64,000 bases of DNA from Bacillus_AB infantis_C (GCF_050107595.1 NZ_JBNILH010000005.1:1-64000), one strand, 5' to 3'; counted from the stretch's first letter, positions 34,604 to 43,953 are shown. Numbers and translations: made by a program. The notes: generated from the sequence alone by a model not told the origin.

Positions 34604-35712
34604 CTTATATTCACTCCTTCCAAACAGGCACTGAAGGCTTTTTCCAGATCTTCCATCAAATCGCCCGGATCCTCAATGCCAACCGAAAATCTTAAGAGCT
34701 TGCCGCAAATTCCGGCGGCTAACCGGGTCTCTTCAGGGATGTCTGCGTGGGTCTGTGTGGCAGGATAGGTAATGAAACTTTCAGTTCCGCCAAGACTTTC
34801 AGCAAAAGTAATAAGGTTCAGATTCTGCAGGAATAGATCCGCCCATCTTTCTTCACGGACCCTGAAGGAGAGCATGCCGCCTTTTCCGGGATACAGCACT
34901 TCCTCGACACATTCATGGCTGCTCAAGTATTCAGCCAGTTTACCAGCATTGCTTTCATGCTTTTTCATCCTGAGGGCAAGGGTTTTCATTCCTCTCATCA
35001 GAAGCCAGGAATCAAACGGGCTTAATACTGCTCCTCCCGCATTATGGTGAAGGGCAAGGGAGGCGCATAATTCCTCTCCGCGTGCGGCGATGAGGCCGGC
35101 GAGAACATCGTTATGGCCGCCCAGATATTTTGTAGCACTGTGAATAACGATATCTGCCCCCAGCCTGATTGGCTGCTGAAGGACCGGCGTATAAAAGGTA
35201 TTATCGACGATCAATAGAATGCCATGCTGGCGGGCAATTGCCGCCACAGCCTCAATATCGGCCTGCTGCATGAGCGGGTTGGTTGGCGTTTCCAGAAATA
35301 TCGCTTTCGTTTGAGGGGTAATCTGCCTGCTTACCTCATCGATATCAGAGGTGTCGGCGTATTTTGAAACAAGCCCCCATTTGGCAAAACCCTGCTCAAG
35401 CAGCCTGTAGGTGCCTCCATAAAGGTCTTTTGACACCACCAGCTCATCACCTGAACGGAATAGAGATAAAACGGTGGATATGGCGCTCATGCCTGAGCTG
35501 CATGCATAACCTTGATCTGCTTGTTCCAGTTTGGCAATTGCCTGCTCAAGGATTTCCCTTGTGGGATTACCCGTCCTTACATAATCATAGCCGTTGGATT
35601 TGCCGATTCCTTCATGACGGTAAGCTGTAGAAAAATAAACCGGAGGGTTGACGGTTCCTGTATGCTGATCGCTGCGATTGCCAAGCTGCGCCAATAAAGT
35701 TTCTGTTTTCAC
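34600..35712 (-). CDS. metI: Cystathionine gamma-synthase / O-acetylhomoserine thiolyase
   Basis: A 370-residue PLP enzyme very similar in sequence style to B. subtilis MetI (KTETLLAQLGNRSDQHTGTVNPPVY, STAYRHEGIG; PLP Lys in DIVIHSATKYLGGHND). It joins an acylated homoserine with cysteine, or sulfide. The GTG at 35712 is chosen because AAGGAGTG precedes it and homologues begin there; the open frame continues upstream into the riboswitch terminator. First gene of the operon under the SAM riboswitch. Confidence 0.9.
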   Translation of the reverse strand: MKTETLLAQLGNRSDQHTGTVNPPVYFSTAYRHEGIGKSNGYDYVRTGNPTREILEQAIAKLEQADQGYACSSGMSAISTVLSLFRSGDELVVSKDLYGGTYRLLEQGFAKWGLVSKYADTSDIDEVSRQITPQTKAIFLETPTNPLMQQADIEAVAAIARQHGILLIVDNTFYTPVLQQPIRLGADIVIHSATKYLGGHNDVLAGLIAARGEELCASLALHHNAGGAVLSPFDSWLLMRGMKTLALRMKKHESNAGKLAEYLSSHECVEEVLYPGKGGMLSFRVREERWADLFLQNLNLITFAESLGGTESFITYPATQTHADIPEETRLAAGICGKLLRFSVGIEDPGDLMEDLEKAFSACLEGVNIR

Positions 35713-35769
35713 CAGTGCTTTCACTCCTTTTTGCTTAATGCTTCTCCGCATTTCATGCTCCATGGAAAA

Positions 35770-35940
35770 TAAAAAAAGTCTTCTATAAGAAGAAGACTTT
35801 TTGAATGCAGCACTTGTCATTCTTCTTATCTTTCAAGCCCATGAAGGACTTGCAGGAATTAGCACCTTTTCAATGTTATCCATTGAAGGTTGCTGAGGCT
35901 TCACAGGGCCATACCCTCTGCCTCTCTTGATAAGAAATAC
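35770..35940 (-). ncRNA. SAM-I riboswitch (S-box leader) of the met operon
   Basis: Minus-strand RNA shows the S-box core: CTTATCAAGAGAGG ... GGGTATGGCCCTGTGAAGCC TCAGCAACC ... AAGGTGCTAATTCC ... GAAAGATAAG, aptamer about 35825-35934. Downstream AAAAGTCTTC pairs with GAAGACTTTTTTT to form the intrinsic terminator (35771-35802). When SAM binds, the terminator forms and metI-metC-yitJ-metH is off. Confidence 0.96.
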
Positions 35941-36019
35941 AGGTATTTAATTTTCTATACTTTACAACATTAAACCAGTGAAAGTCAACAAACTTTCATA
36001 ATATTTTAAAAATTTGCCT

Positions 36020-36199
36020 TTATCCCTCAATCAGGTTCAGCACAGAAACATCCAATTCTTTTTCTGGATTAGTCTTGGAGTAGATTCGGGCTGTCCTTGT
36101 CTTTTCATCTACATGCTGGATAATTACTGCTTCGCCTTCACAGCTTACTTTAATTAGATCAGCAGACCCGAGAATTTCTTTTGCCCGGCCGATGTTCAT
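36020..36199 (-). CDS. sspH: Small acid-soluble spore protein H
   Basis: A 59-residue SspH-type protein: MNIGRAKEILGSADLIKVSCEGEAV, IQHVDEKTRTARIYSKTNPEKELDV. The length equals that of B. subtilis SspH. Of two ATGs six bases apart, the second is chosen because the first is only two bases from AAGGAGG. Expected to be made in the forespore. Confidence 0.9.
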   Translation of the reverse strand: MNIGRAKEILGSADLIKVSCEGEAVIIQHVDEKTRTARIYSKTNPEKELDVSVLNLIEG

Positions 36200-36350
36200 G
36201 TTCATTCCTCCTTAGAAAGTATCTTTATATTTTTTGTACAGCGGGGAGAAATTTATGCGGAAGAAAGGAAAAAATGGTAAATTATTTTTGTGAAAATTCA
36301 GTACTTTTGTTTTAAAATAAAAGCAAGAAAAGGAAAGTGAAGGTGAGTCC

Positions 36351-36560
36351 ATGCAAAAACATATGAAAAATCGCTGCTTATTGTATGATTGCATTCAGAG
36401 CGGAGAACTGATTGAAGAGGCAGGCAATATGCCGTTCCTGCATGCGGACGTCCTGGTAAAGGGGCCTTATGACTTTCCGCTGGACAGAAGACAGGAATGC
36501 CTGCACAGTATAAAGAGCAGGAAAACAAAACAGCTTGGTATTAATATAGAAAGAATATAA
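36351..36560 (+). CDS. Hypothetical protein
   Basis: A 69-residue soluble protein with MQKHMKNRCLLYDCIQSGELIEEAGNMPF at the start and a basic tail. Ribosome binding site GAAGGTGA is six bases from the ATG. It contains three Cys but no CxxC pair. No family is recognised. Confidence 0.5.
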   Translation: MQKHMKNRCLLYDCIQSGELIEEAGNMPFLHADVLVKGPYDFPLDRRQECLHSIKSRKTKQLGINIERI

Positions 36561-36631
36561 TTGGGAACAGGGCCGCGGGAATACACAGAGAAACACCGGG
36601 TCAGGCAGCGTATTAGATTAAATCATATGGT

Positions 36632-36670
36632 AAAAAATAAACCCGGGGATCATTCCCGGGTTTATTTTTT
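36632..36670. terminator. Bidirectional terminator
   Basis: AAAAAATAAACCCGGG, loop GATCATT, CCCGGGTTTATTTTTT. Confidence 0.9.
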
Positions 36671-36900
36671 GCTATTAGAATAATAATCACTGTTTATTCA
36701 CAAGAATTCCTTAATCCTTTACAGCCCTAAAGTTAGATATCTTCCTATTATAACACTACTATATTCATTGTGGAGCGAAAAAAAATAGAAAAATCATTTT
36801 TTTAATATAGATTTTAAGGTGATGAAAAAAAATTACATTTTTCTTCTAATTTTCAGTTTAAATCCTTTGTACGATAGGGATTTGCATGGTAAAATGTCAT

Positions 36901-36914
36901 TGAAAACGTTTTAT
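36901..36914 (+). promoter_or_regulatory. Possible cre site upstream of odhA
   Basis: TGAAAACGTTTTAT resembles the cre variant TGAAARCGYTTTCA with mismatches at the end. It lies 125 bp before odhA in the AT-rich 36671-37038 gap, which otherwise shows only promoter-like AT runs and the CGGAGG ribosome binding site. Catabolite repression of odhAB would fit known Bacillus physiology. Confidence 0.4.
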
Positions 36915-37038
36915 CCTCTGAATAAAAATATTATTCATACAATTTTGCGTTACTATTTCATATATTAGGGTAAAAATTTACGGGATAAAATGCCGGAAAC
37001 TAAATGTTTTCTTAAAAAAACACTCGGAGGTAATTTTC

Positions 37039-39879
37039 ATGAAAACGCCATCCAACGGCGAGGGACCTTTACAGGGGTTTCATGGACCAAACCTTGGCTA
37101 TGTTATTGAATTATATGAAAGATTCCTGGAGGACCCTCAATCAGTAGACGCTGAAATGAGAGAGTACTTTGAAAAGTGGGGATCTCCTGAACAAACTCAG
37201 ATTGACACCTATGAAAATGACAAACCTGTCCAGGCTGCTGCTCCCGGACAGCTGGAAAAAACGCTGGCAGCTATCCGGCTCGCGGATAATATCAGGGCAT
37301 ACGGCCATATCTCGGCTGATATCTACCCTTTAAAAAACAATAAGCCGGAGAAAGACATCCTTGCCCTGGAGCAATATGGATTATCCCGGAATGATCTGGA
37401 GCAGGTGCCGGCATCGATCATATGTTCAGATGCCCCCTCACATGTCCGCAACGGATTTGAAGCAATAGAGCATCTTAAGAATGTATATACCCAAACGATA
37501 GCTTATGAGTTTCATCATGTTTACGATGTGAACGAAAAGAATTGGCTTCGGAGCAAGGTGGAAACAGGTACACTGCTTGCTGAACCTTCAAATGAAAAGA
37601 AACTGGGTGTCCTGAAAAGGCTGATGGAGGTTGAAGAGTTTGAAAAATTCCTCCACCGTACATTTGTCGGGCAAAAACGCTTTTCAATCGAAGGGCTTGA
37701 TACACTTGTTCCGTTATTGGACGAGCTGGTTGCAGAATCTGTTGTCGACGGCGCGAAGACGATCAATATCGGAATGGCGCACCGCGGCCGCCTGAATGTG
37801 CTTGCACATGTACTTGGAAAGCCGTATGAAATGATCTTCGCTGAATTCCAGCATGCACCGAATAAAGAGCTCGTACCTTCCGAAGGTTCTATCGGCATTA
37901 ACTACGGCTGGACAGGCGATGTGAAATATCACCTGGGACTGGACAGGCAGATCAAGAAAGAAAACACGACTAAAGCCAGACTGACTCTTGCAAACAACCC
38001 TAGCCACCTTGAATTTGTAGGCGCGGTAGTTGAAGGTTTCACCAGGGCAGCACAGGATGACAGAAGTGCATCCGGCTATCCAAAGGAGGACCCAAGCTCA
38101 GCTATGGCAATCCTGATTCATGGCGACGCGGCATTCCCTGGTCAGGGAACCGTGGCGGAAACATTGAATCTCAGCCAGCTTACTGGTTACCGGACTGGCG
38201 GAACCATTCATATCATCGCCAATAATACAATCGGATTTACAACAGAATCCCAGGATTCCAGATCTACCCGATATGCAAGCGATCTTGCGAAGGGCTATGA
38301 AATACCAATCCTGCATGTAAACGCTGATGATCCAGAAGCTGTCGTAGCTGCTGCCCAGCTCGCCTGTGAATACAGAGCGAAGTTCAATAAAGATTTTCTG
38401 ATTGATCTGATCGGCTACCGACGCTTTGGTCACAACGAAATGGATGAGCCTATGACGACAAATCCGCTTATGTACAATATTATACATAAGCGCCCAACCA
38501 TCAAATCACTTTACAGTGAACAGCTAGTAGCAAATGGCACTCTTTCCAGGGAAAGCCTGGAAGGGATGGGTGCTGAGGTCCTTGATAAGCTCAAAGAAGC
38601 CTATAACAAAGTTCCTGATAAGAAAAAGGAAATTGAGGAAACCAATCCGCCTGAAACGGTGGAAAAAGGCATTCCTGAATTAGCAACAGCTGTCGACCTG
38701 AAGGCATTAAAGCAAATCAATGAAGAGCTGCTGACATGGCCTGAAGATTTCAAGGTCTTCAATAAACTGGATAAGATCCTGAAGCGCAGGACTGAAGCAC
38801 TCGAAGGAAACGGAAAAATTGACTGGGGCCTTGCAGAAACATTGGCATTCGCCTCCATCCTGAAGGATGGTACGCCAATCCGCCTGTCCGGGCAGGATTC
38901 TGAACGCGGCACGTTTGCCCAGAGAAACGTTGTCCTTCATGACAGCAGTTCAGGAAAAGCTTATTCGCCATTGCATATGCTTTCATCTTCAAAAGCATCA
39001 TTTGCAGTCCACAACAGCCCGCTGTCAGAAATGGCTGTAGTCGGCTTTGAATACGGCTACAATGTGTTTGCTCCTGAAACTTTAGTGCTGTGGGAAGCGC
39101 AATACGGTGACTTCTCCAATGCAGCACAGGTCATGTTCGACCAATTCATTTCAGCAGGAAGAGCGAAATGGGGGCAGAAATCCGGTCTTGTCATGCTTCT
39201 TCCTCATGGTTATGAAGGCCAGGGGCCAGAGCACTCCAGCGGCAGGGTTGAAAGATTCCTGACTTTAGCTGCTGAAAACAACTGGACAGTTGCCAACCTG
39301 ACTTCATCTGCCCAGTATTTCCATATTCTGAGGAGACAGGCTGCCATCCTGAACAGGGAAGAAGTAAGGCCTCTTGTCCTCATGTCGCCTAAGAGCCTGC
39401 TGCGCAATCCGAATGTAGCTTCCAACGGTCTTGAGCTCAGCGAAGGAACTTTCCAGCCAATCATCGAGCAGCCTGGATTGGGGCAAGCAAAAGACCAGGT
39501 GAAGAGAATTGTATTTGGAACAGGAAAAATCATGATCGATCTGCATGAAAATATTGAAGATGCAGCTGGCCTTGAATGGCTTCATATTTTAAGGGTTGAA
39601 GAGATTTATCCTTTCCCGATGAAGAAAATCAGAAGCATCCTTGATCAATATCCAAACGTTGAGGAAATCGTATGGGTACAGGAAGAGCCGAAGAATATGG
39701 GTGCCTGGAATTTTGTCGAGCCGCGCCTGTCAGAATTGGCTCCAGCCGGTGCAAAAGTCTCCTATGCCGGCAGACGCCGCCGTTCAAGCCCGGCGGAAGG
39801 CGACCCGAACGTTCATAAAAAAGAACAAGCGCGCATTATTAATGAAGTCTTAACACGTACGGAAGAGGGAGGATTTTAA
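37039..39879 (+). CDS. odhA: 2-oxoglutarate dehydrogenase E1
   Basis: A 946-residue thiamine diphosphate-dependent E1, close to the 944 residues of B. subtilis OdhA. Visible: N-terminal NLGYVIELYERFLEDPQSVD, TPP-binding GDAAFPGQGTVAETLNLSQL with the following NNTIGFTT, and the pyrimidine domain with GYNVFAPETLVLWEAQYGDFSN and LPHGYEGQGPEHSSGRVERFL. It decarboxylates 2-oxoglutarate in the TCA cycle. Followed one base later by odhB; the E3 gene is elsewhere. Confidence 0.97.
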   Translation: MKTPSNGEGPLQGFHGPNLGYVIELYERFLEDPQSVDAEMREYFEKWGSPEQTQIDTYENDKPVQAAAPGQLEKTLAAIRLADNIRAYGHISADIYPLKNNKPEKDILALEQYGLSRNDLEQVPASIICSDAPSHVRNGFEAIEHLKNVYTQTIAYEFHHVYDVNEKNWLRSKVETGTLLAEPSNEKKLGVLKRLMEVEEFEKFLHRTFVGQKRFSIEGLDTLVPLLDELVAESVVDGAKTINIGMAHRGRLNVLAHVLGKPYEMIFAEFQHAPNKELVPSEGSIGINYGWTGDVKYHLGLDRQIKKENTTKARLTLANNPSHLEFVGAVVEGFTRAAQDDRSASGYPKEDPSSAMAILIHGDAAFPGQGTVAETLNLSQLTGYRTGGTIHIIANNTIGFTTESQDSRSTRYASDLAKGYEIPILHVNADDPEAVVAAAQLACEYRAKFNKDFLIDLIGYRRFGHNEMDEPMTTNPLMYNIIHKRPTIKSLYSEQLVANGTLSRESLEGMGAEVLDKLKEAYNKVPDKKKEIEETNPPETVEKGIPELATAVDLKALKQINEELLTWPEDFKVFNKLDKILKRRTEALEGNGKIDWGLAETLAFASILKDGTPIRLSGQDSERGTFAQRNVVLHDSSSGKAYSPLHMLSSSKASFAVHNSPLSEMAVVGFEYGYNVFAPETLVLWEAQYGDFSNAAQVMFDQFISAGRAKWGQKSGLVMLLPHGYEGQGPEHSSGRVERFLTLAAENNWTVANLTSSAQYFHILRRQAAILNREEVRPLVLMSPKSLLRNPNVASNGLELSEGTFQPIIEQPGLGQAKDQVKRIVFGTGKIMIDLHENIEDAAGLEWLHILRVEEIYPFPMKKIRSILDQYPNVEEIVWVQEEPKNMGAWNFVEPRLSELAPAGAKVSYAGRRRRSSPAEGDPNVHKKEQARIINEVLTRTEEGGF

Positions 39880-39880
39880 A

Positions 39881-41146
39881 GTGGCAGAAATTAAAGTTCC
39901 AGAATTGGCGGAATCAATTACAGAAGGTACGGTGGCACAGTGGCTGAAACAGCCGGGCGACTTTGTCAATAAAGGGGATTATGTGGTAGAGCTCGAAACT
40001 GACAAAGTTAATGTAGAGATCATTTCCGAATACAGTGGAGTCATCAAAGATCTTGGCGCACAAGAGGGCGATACTGTCCAGGTGGGCGAAACCATTGCGA
40101 CGGTTGATACAGAAGCTACAGAAGGCGGAGAATCTGCAGAAGCACCAGCTGAAAAAGCTCCGCAGGCGACTGAGCCGCCAGCTGCCCCTAAAGAGCCTGT
40201 AACAAACGAAGCTAAGCCTCAGACAGAAGAAGAACAGGAAAAGAAGCAGCGTCCGATCGCTTCTCCTGCAGCCCGCAAAATGGCCAGGGAAAAAGGCATT
40301 GACCTCAGCCAGGTACCGACAGCCGATCCTCTTGGCCGCGTAAGAGCACAGGATGTTTCCGGATACAATCCGCAGGCTGCTAAGCAAGACTCAAAGCCAG
40401 CAGCTGCTTCACCGGCACCTGCTGCACAGCCGGCACAGGACAGCAAGCCTGTTGAACGTGTCCGCATGTCCCGCCGCAGACAGACAATTGCCAATCGCCT
40501 TGTGGAGGTTCAGCAGAATGCTGCCATGCTGACAACCTTCAATGAAGTCGATATGACCAATGTTATGAATCTGCGCAAGCGACGCAAGGACAAGTTCTTT
40601 GAAGAAAATGACGTCAAGCTGGGCTTCATGTCATTCTTCACAAAAGCTGTTGTTGCTGCCCTTAAGAAGAATCCTTTATTGAATGCTGAGATCCAGGGTG
40701 ACGAGCTGGTACTCAAGAAATTCTATGATATCGGCATCGCTGTTTCGGCAAAAGAAGGACTGGTTGTTCCTGTCGTACGGGACGCGGACCGGAAGAACTT
40801 TGCTGAAATCGAAGGGGACATCATGGATCTTGCCGATAAAGCAAGAAACAATAAACTTTCTTTGAATGACCTGCAGGGTGGAACATTCACAATCACAAAT
40901 GGCGGAGTATTCGGTTCACTGCTGTCAACACCGATCCTGAATGGCCCGCAGGTGGGAATCCTGGGAATGCACAGTATCCAGATGCGCCCGGTTGCCATCG
41001 ACGCCGAGAAGATGGAAAACCGCCCAATGATGTATATAGCATTATCATATGACCACCGCATCGTTGACGGAAAAGAAGCAGTTACCTTCCTGAAGCGTGT
41101 AAAAGAGCTTATCGAAGATCCGGAATCACTGCTTTTTGAAGCTTAA
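39881..41146 (+). CDS. odhB: Dihydrolipoyllysine succinyltransferase (E2 of 2-oxoglutarate dehydrogenase)
   Basis: A 421-residue E2: lipoyl domain residues 1-76 with the lipoylated Lys in ELETDKVNVEI, an Ala/Pro/Glu linker, E3-binding domain (ASPAARKMAREKGIDLSQV) about 128-165, a second Ala/Pro linker, and the catalytic domain with the SYDHRIVDGKEAV His motif near residue 392. GTG start; AGGGAGG lies within the end of odhA. Confidence 0.96.
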   Translation: MAEIKVPELAESITEGTVAQWLKQPGDFVNKGDYVVELETDKVNVEIISEYSGVIKDLGAQEGDTVQVGETIATVDTEATEGGESAEAPAEKAPQATEPPAAPKEPVTNEAKPQTEEEQEKKQRPIASPAARKMAREKGIDLSQVPTADPLGRVRAQDVSGYNPQAAKQDSKPAAASPAPAAQPAQDSKPVERVRMSRRRQTIANRLVEVQQNAAMLTTFNEVDMTNVMNLRKRRKDKFFEENDVKLGFMSFFTKAVVAALKKNPLLNAEIQGDELVLKKFYDIGIAVSAKEGLVVPVVRDADRKNFAEIEGDIMDLADKARNNKLSLNDLQGGTFTITNGGVFGSLLSTPILNGPQVGILGMHSIQMRPVAIDAEKMENRPMMYIALSYDHRIVDGKEAVTFLKRVKELIEDPESLLFEA

Positions 41147-41153
41147 AAGTTAG

Positions 41154-41187
41154 GAAGCAGAGCCTTAAATGGCTCTGCTTTTTTATT
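41154..41187 (+). terminator. Terminator of odhAB
   Basis: AAGCAGAGCC, loop TTAAAT, GGCTCTGCTTTTTT. Confidence 0.9.
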
Positions 41188-41261
41188 CATCTAAAAATGT
41201 TTACCGATGGAAACATTTTATCCTTCTTGAATAAGCTATTTAAAAAGCAGGAGTGAGGAAA

Positions 41262-41387
41262 GTGGGACGAATTCTGAAGAAGATATACTGCTATTCAGCT
41301 TTAATGAAAAAAGCTGGGATCATCAGTGAAGAAGAATATCAAAAGATTATTGAGGGATGCTGCGGGCAGAAGAGAAGCGGCGGGTAA
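41262..41387 (+). CDS. Small protein, unknown
   Basis: A 41-residue ORF (MGRILKKIYCYSALMKKAGIIS...), GTG start with CAGGAGTG eight bases upstream. Basic N-terminal helix, then a SEEEYQKIIEGCCGQ segment. No family recognised. The A-rich tail after it leads to the convergent sda terminator. Confidence 0.5.
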   Translation: MGRILKKIYCYSALMKKAGIISEEEYQKIIEGCCGQKRSGG

Positions 41388-41447
41388 ACTCAGGAACCAT
41401 ATTTTTTGGAGGGACTTTTATTCTGAAGTCAACGGAAGAAAAGCAGA

Positions 41448-41487
41448 GGTAAAATAAAAAACCCGTTTAGATTGCTCTAAACGGGTA
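41448..41487 (-). terminator. Terminator of sda
   Basis: ACCCGTTTAGA, loop GCAA, TCTAAACGGGTTTTTTATTTT on the minus strand. Confidence 0.88.
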
Positions 41488-41497
41488 AAGTGCTTCG

Positions 41498-41629
41498 TTA
41501 GTTTTTAAATGGCCTAAGGCCTCTTCGCTGAATTTCACCTTTAAGTATGTTGATCCATTCTTTTTCCATACCAGTTTTCAATGCATCACGATACGAGACG
41601 ACAAGTTGTTCATTACTCATAATTTTCAT
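41498..41629 (-). CDS. sda: Sda-like sporulation histidine kinase inhibitor
   Basis: A 43-residue helical-hairpin protein: MSNEQLVVSYRDALKTG, EWINILKGEIQRRGL. It aligns by eye with B. subtilis Sda (46 residues: LSDELLIESYFKA ... FIELIENEIKRRSL), which binds the KinA dimerisation domain to block sporulation when replication is disturbed. GGGAGG lies nine bases before the ATG. No obvious DnaA box (TTATNCACA) is seen in the 200 bases upstream. Confidence 0.78.
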   Translation of the reverse strand: MKIMSNEQLVVSYRDALKTGMEKEWINILKGEIQRRGLRPFKN

Positions 41630-41897
41630 TTTGCATTCCTCCCAGAAAAAGAATTGAATATTCTTACTATTAACTTATTGTAAATGATTGTGATCGTTTT
41701 GAAAAGCAATAAGGGAAATATATTTACAATCGGTCCTTAAGTACCTTTTTTCAGCATATTTCATCATCATGCGATTATTTCTTTCAATATAGGGTATATA
41801 TAGAGATTTAACGTTGTCGGAATATAGACGCTTATTATTACATGAAAGTAAAATAGACTGTGAGAGACATACAATAAAAGGGAGCAGTGAAAGCACA

Positions 41898-42728
41898 ATG
41901 AGTGAAGAACTAGCAGTAAGCAGAAGCACAAGCCTTATAACAGCAGAGACGCTCATGAATGATCTTGAAAGTCTCGGTGTGGCTGAAGGGATGACTTTGA
42001 TTGTACATTCAAGCCTCAGTTCAATCGGCTGGGTGTGCGGTGCAGAACAGGCAGTCATTCAGGCATTGCTTGGCTCCGTCGGAGAACGGGGCACAATCGT
42101 CATGCCAGCTCAGTCACTTGGAAACAGTGACCCAAAATATTGGCAGAATCCTGCTGTACCGGAAGAATGGTGGGATGGAATAAGGGCAGGCATGCCAGCT
42201 TATGATCCAAGCACTACTCCGACAAGGGGGATGGGAAGGGTTGCCGAGCTTTTCAGGACATTTCCTGAAGCTAGAAGGAGCTCCCATCCGACCGTTTCAT
42301 TTTCAGCCATCGGCCGCCTGGCAGAGAAAATCACAAAGATTCATTCAACCGATCTTCCATTCGGGGAAGAATCTCCGCTGGCAAAGCTGTATGAATCCGG
42401 CAGCATGGTCCTTCTGATTGGTGTGGGTTACGACAACAGTACAAGCATGCATTTGGGAGAGTACAGAGCAGGCGGCCTGAAAACCTATAAACAAAGTTCT
42501 GCCATGATGGAGGACGGGAAAAGGATTTGGAAGACTTATACTGAGGCAGAGGTTGATTCAGACCGCTTCCCTGAAATCGGACGGGCTTTTGAAAAAGAGC
42601 ATTCAGTCACGAAAGGGAAAGTGGGGCAGGCAGACTGTCTGATGATGGATCAAAGGGAAATTGTTGATTTTACGGCAAAATGGCTGCTAAAAGAAAAAGG
42701 AGGCCAGACAAATGAGTCTGAAGCTTGA
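41898..42728 (+). CDS. Aminoglycoside N(3)-acetyltransferase (AAC(3)/YokD family)
   Basis: A 276-residue protein of the AAC(3) family: IVHSSLSSIGWVCGAEQAVIQALLG, GTIVMPAQS, the HPTVSFSAIG motif, DLPFGEESPLAKLYESGSMVLLIGVGYDNSTSMHLGEY. Such enzymes transfer acetyl from acetyl-CoA to an amine; chromosomal Bacillus members such as YokD need not confer drug resistance. ATG 41898 is the first in the homologous region; AAAAGGGAGC is 13 bases upstream. It overlaps the next gene by 17 nt. Confidence 0.88.
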   Translation: MSEELAVSRSTSLITAETLMNDLESLGVAEGMTLIVHSSLSSIGWVCGAEQAVIQALLGSVGERGTIVMPAQSLGNSDPKYWQNPAVPEEWWDGIRAGMPAYDPSTTPTRGMGRVAELFRTFPEARRSSHPTVSFSAIGRLAEKITKIHSTDLPFGEESPLAKLYESGSMVLLIGVGYDNSTSMHLGEYRAGGLKTYKQSSAMMEDGKRIWKTYTEAEVDSDRFPEIGRAFEKEHSVTKGKVGQADCLMMDQREIVDFTAKWLLKEKGGQTNESEA

Positions 42729-43491
42729 TCATATTGTGCACTTTTTAGACAGGCATCCTGCTGAAGCAGTGGATAAACTGAAACACGAGGGACTGGAAGC
42801 GTGTATGGGCGGGCGGCATCCGGTTTGGGGAACCTATAACAGTGTCATTTACTTCCATTCTTCATACATAGAATTCCTGGCAGTAGAGGAACCGGAAATT
42901 GCTGCTTTTTCTGAAAATCCCTTGATTCAGCAGCTTACGAAAGGGGTAAAAAGAGGGGAAAGAATCGGACAGCTCTGCTTCAGGACCGAGCATATCGGCA
43001 AGCTGCAGGAGCAAATCGCCAACATTGGCATCAATACAGTCATCCATGAAGGAAGAAGAACTACGCAAGATGGTAAATTGATTGAATGGAAAATGCTTTT
43101 TGCGGAAGGGGAAGGCGGCCTGCCATATCCTTTTTTCATCCAGTGGGAACAGGAGGATGAAGAAAGGTTTGATGATTTAAGAAATACAGGTCTCTTATTG
43201 CCCAGCCAGGAGTCACATGCTGTAAAGACAATTAAGATATTGACTGAAAATAAGATTGAAACAGCAGAATCCTGGGCGAAGCTTTTGGGATGCTCCTCCC
43301 CAGTCAAGCAAATGACTGAGGGTGAACCTGTAATTGTCCAGGCAGGAGGCTGCCGGATAGAATTTAGTGAACCTTACAGCAGGGAAACCGAAAGCATCTT
43401 CTCTGAGTTTGGCGAAACGATTTGGCAAATCACTTATAACCCGCCGCTGAAAGAGAACGGTATACATGTCTTTGGCGGTATCTATCAATAA
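42712..43491 (+). CDS. VOC superfamily protein (glyoxalase-like domain)
   Basis: A 259-residue protein with the Glyoxalase_3-type start LDHIVHFLDRHPAEAVDKLKHEGL, GGRHPVWGTYNSVIYFHSSYIEFL, and PFFIQWEQEDEERFDD, followed by a second half with similar beta patterns. VOC proteins bind a metal or a small ligand; the function is not predictable. ATG with AAAGGAGG inside the end of the AAC(3)-family gene, so the two are translationally linked. Confidence 0.8.
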   Translation: MSLKLDHIVHFLDRHPAEAVDKLKHEGLEACMGGRHPVWGTYNSVIYFHSSYIEFLAVEEPEIAAFSENPLIQQLTKGVKRGERIGQLCFRTEHIGKLQEQIANIGINTVIHEGRRTTQDGKLIEWKMLFAEGEGGLPYPFFIQWEQEDEERFDDLRNTGLLLPSQESHAVKTIKILTENKIETAESWAKLLGCSSPVKQMTEGEPVIVQAGGCRIEFSEPYSRETESIFSEFGETIWQITYNPPLKENGIHVFGGIYQ

Positions 43492-43509
43492 AAACAAAGG
43501 AGGATGTTT

Positions 43510-43923
43510 GTGCTGAAAAAATATGTGATATCCACTTCGATGCGGGATGAATTTGCAGAAATCACCGAGACTGTCAGGGAGTTTGCTGCAGAGCAGGAGC
43601 TTTCCGATGGAGCGGTCCTTATATATTGCCCTCATACCACGGCAGGCCTGACAATTAATGAAAATGCAGATCCAGATGTAAAAACTGATATGATTAACCG
43701 GCTTGATGAAACCTTTCCATGGAATCACTTAAAGGACCGTCATGAGGAAGGGAATACGGCCGCACATTTGAAGGCTTCGACCATGGGAGCTTCACAGCAT
43801 GTCATTGTTACTGGCGGCCGTCTCCTTCTTGGTGTATGGCAGGGCATTTATTTCTGCGAGTTTGATGGGCCCCGGGAAAGAACATTTTATCTTAAGGCTA
43901 TTCATAATCGTGCAGAAGAATAG
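43510..43923 (+). CDS. YjbQ/UPF0047 family protein
   Basis: A 137-residue protein of the YjbQ family, some members of which show weak thiamine phosphate synthase activity. Signatures: LIYCPHTTAGLTINENADPDV, NRLDETFPWNH, GNTAAHLKASTMGASQHVIVTGGRLLLGVWQGIYFCEFDGPR, with the three conserved His that form a metal site. GTG 43510 is preferred over ATG 43504, which touches the AGGAGG ribosome binding site. Likely third gene of the cluster. Confidence 0.88.
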   Translation: MLKKYVISTSMRDEFAEITETVREFAAEQELSDGAVLIYCPHTTAGLTINENADPDVKTDMINRLDETFPWNHLKDRHEEGNTAAHLKASTMGASQHVIVTGGRLLLGVWQGIYFCEFDGPRERTFYLKAIHNRAEE

Positions 43924-43925
43924 GC

Positions 43926-43953
43926 AGGCGCTTAGGCGCCTTTTTTATTTTGC
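43926..43953 (+). terminator. Intrinsic terminator
   Basis: AGGCGC, loop TTA, GGCGCCTTTTTTATTTT, after the YjbQ-family gene. Confidence 0.75.

Noticed and set aside
36671..37038. A leader RNA or small gene upstream of odhA
   Set aside because: The stretch is very AT-rich, has no conserved riboswitch core, no convincing ORF and no terminator between it and odhA.
41898..42728. Acquired aminoglycoside resistance gene
   Set aside because: No mobile element or unusual composition surrounds it; chromosomal YokD-type relatives are common in Bacillus and need not confer resistance.
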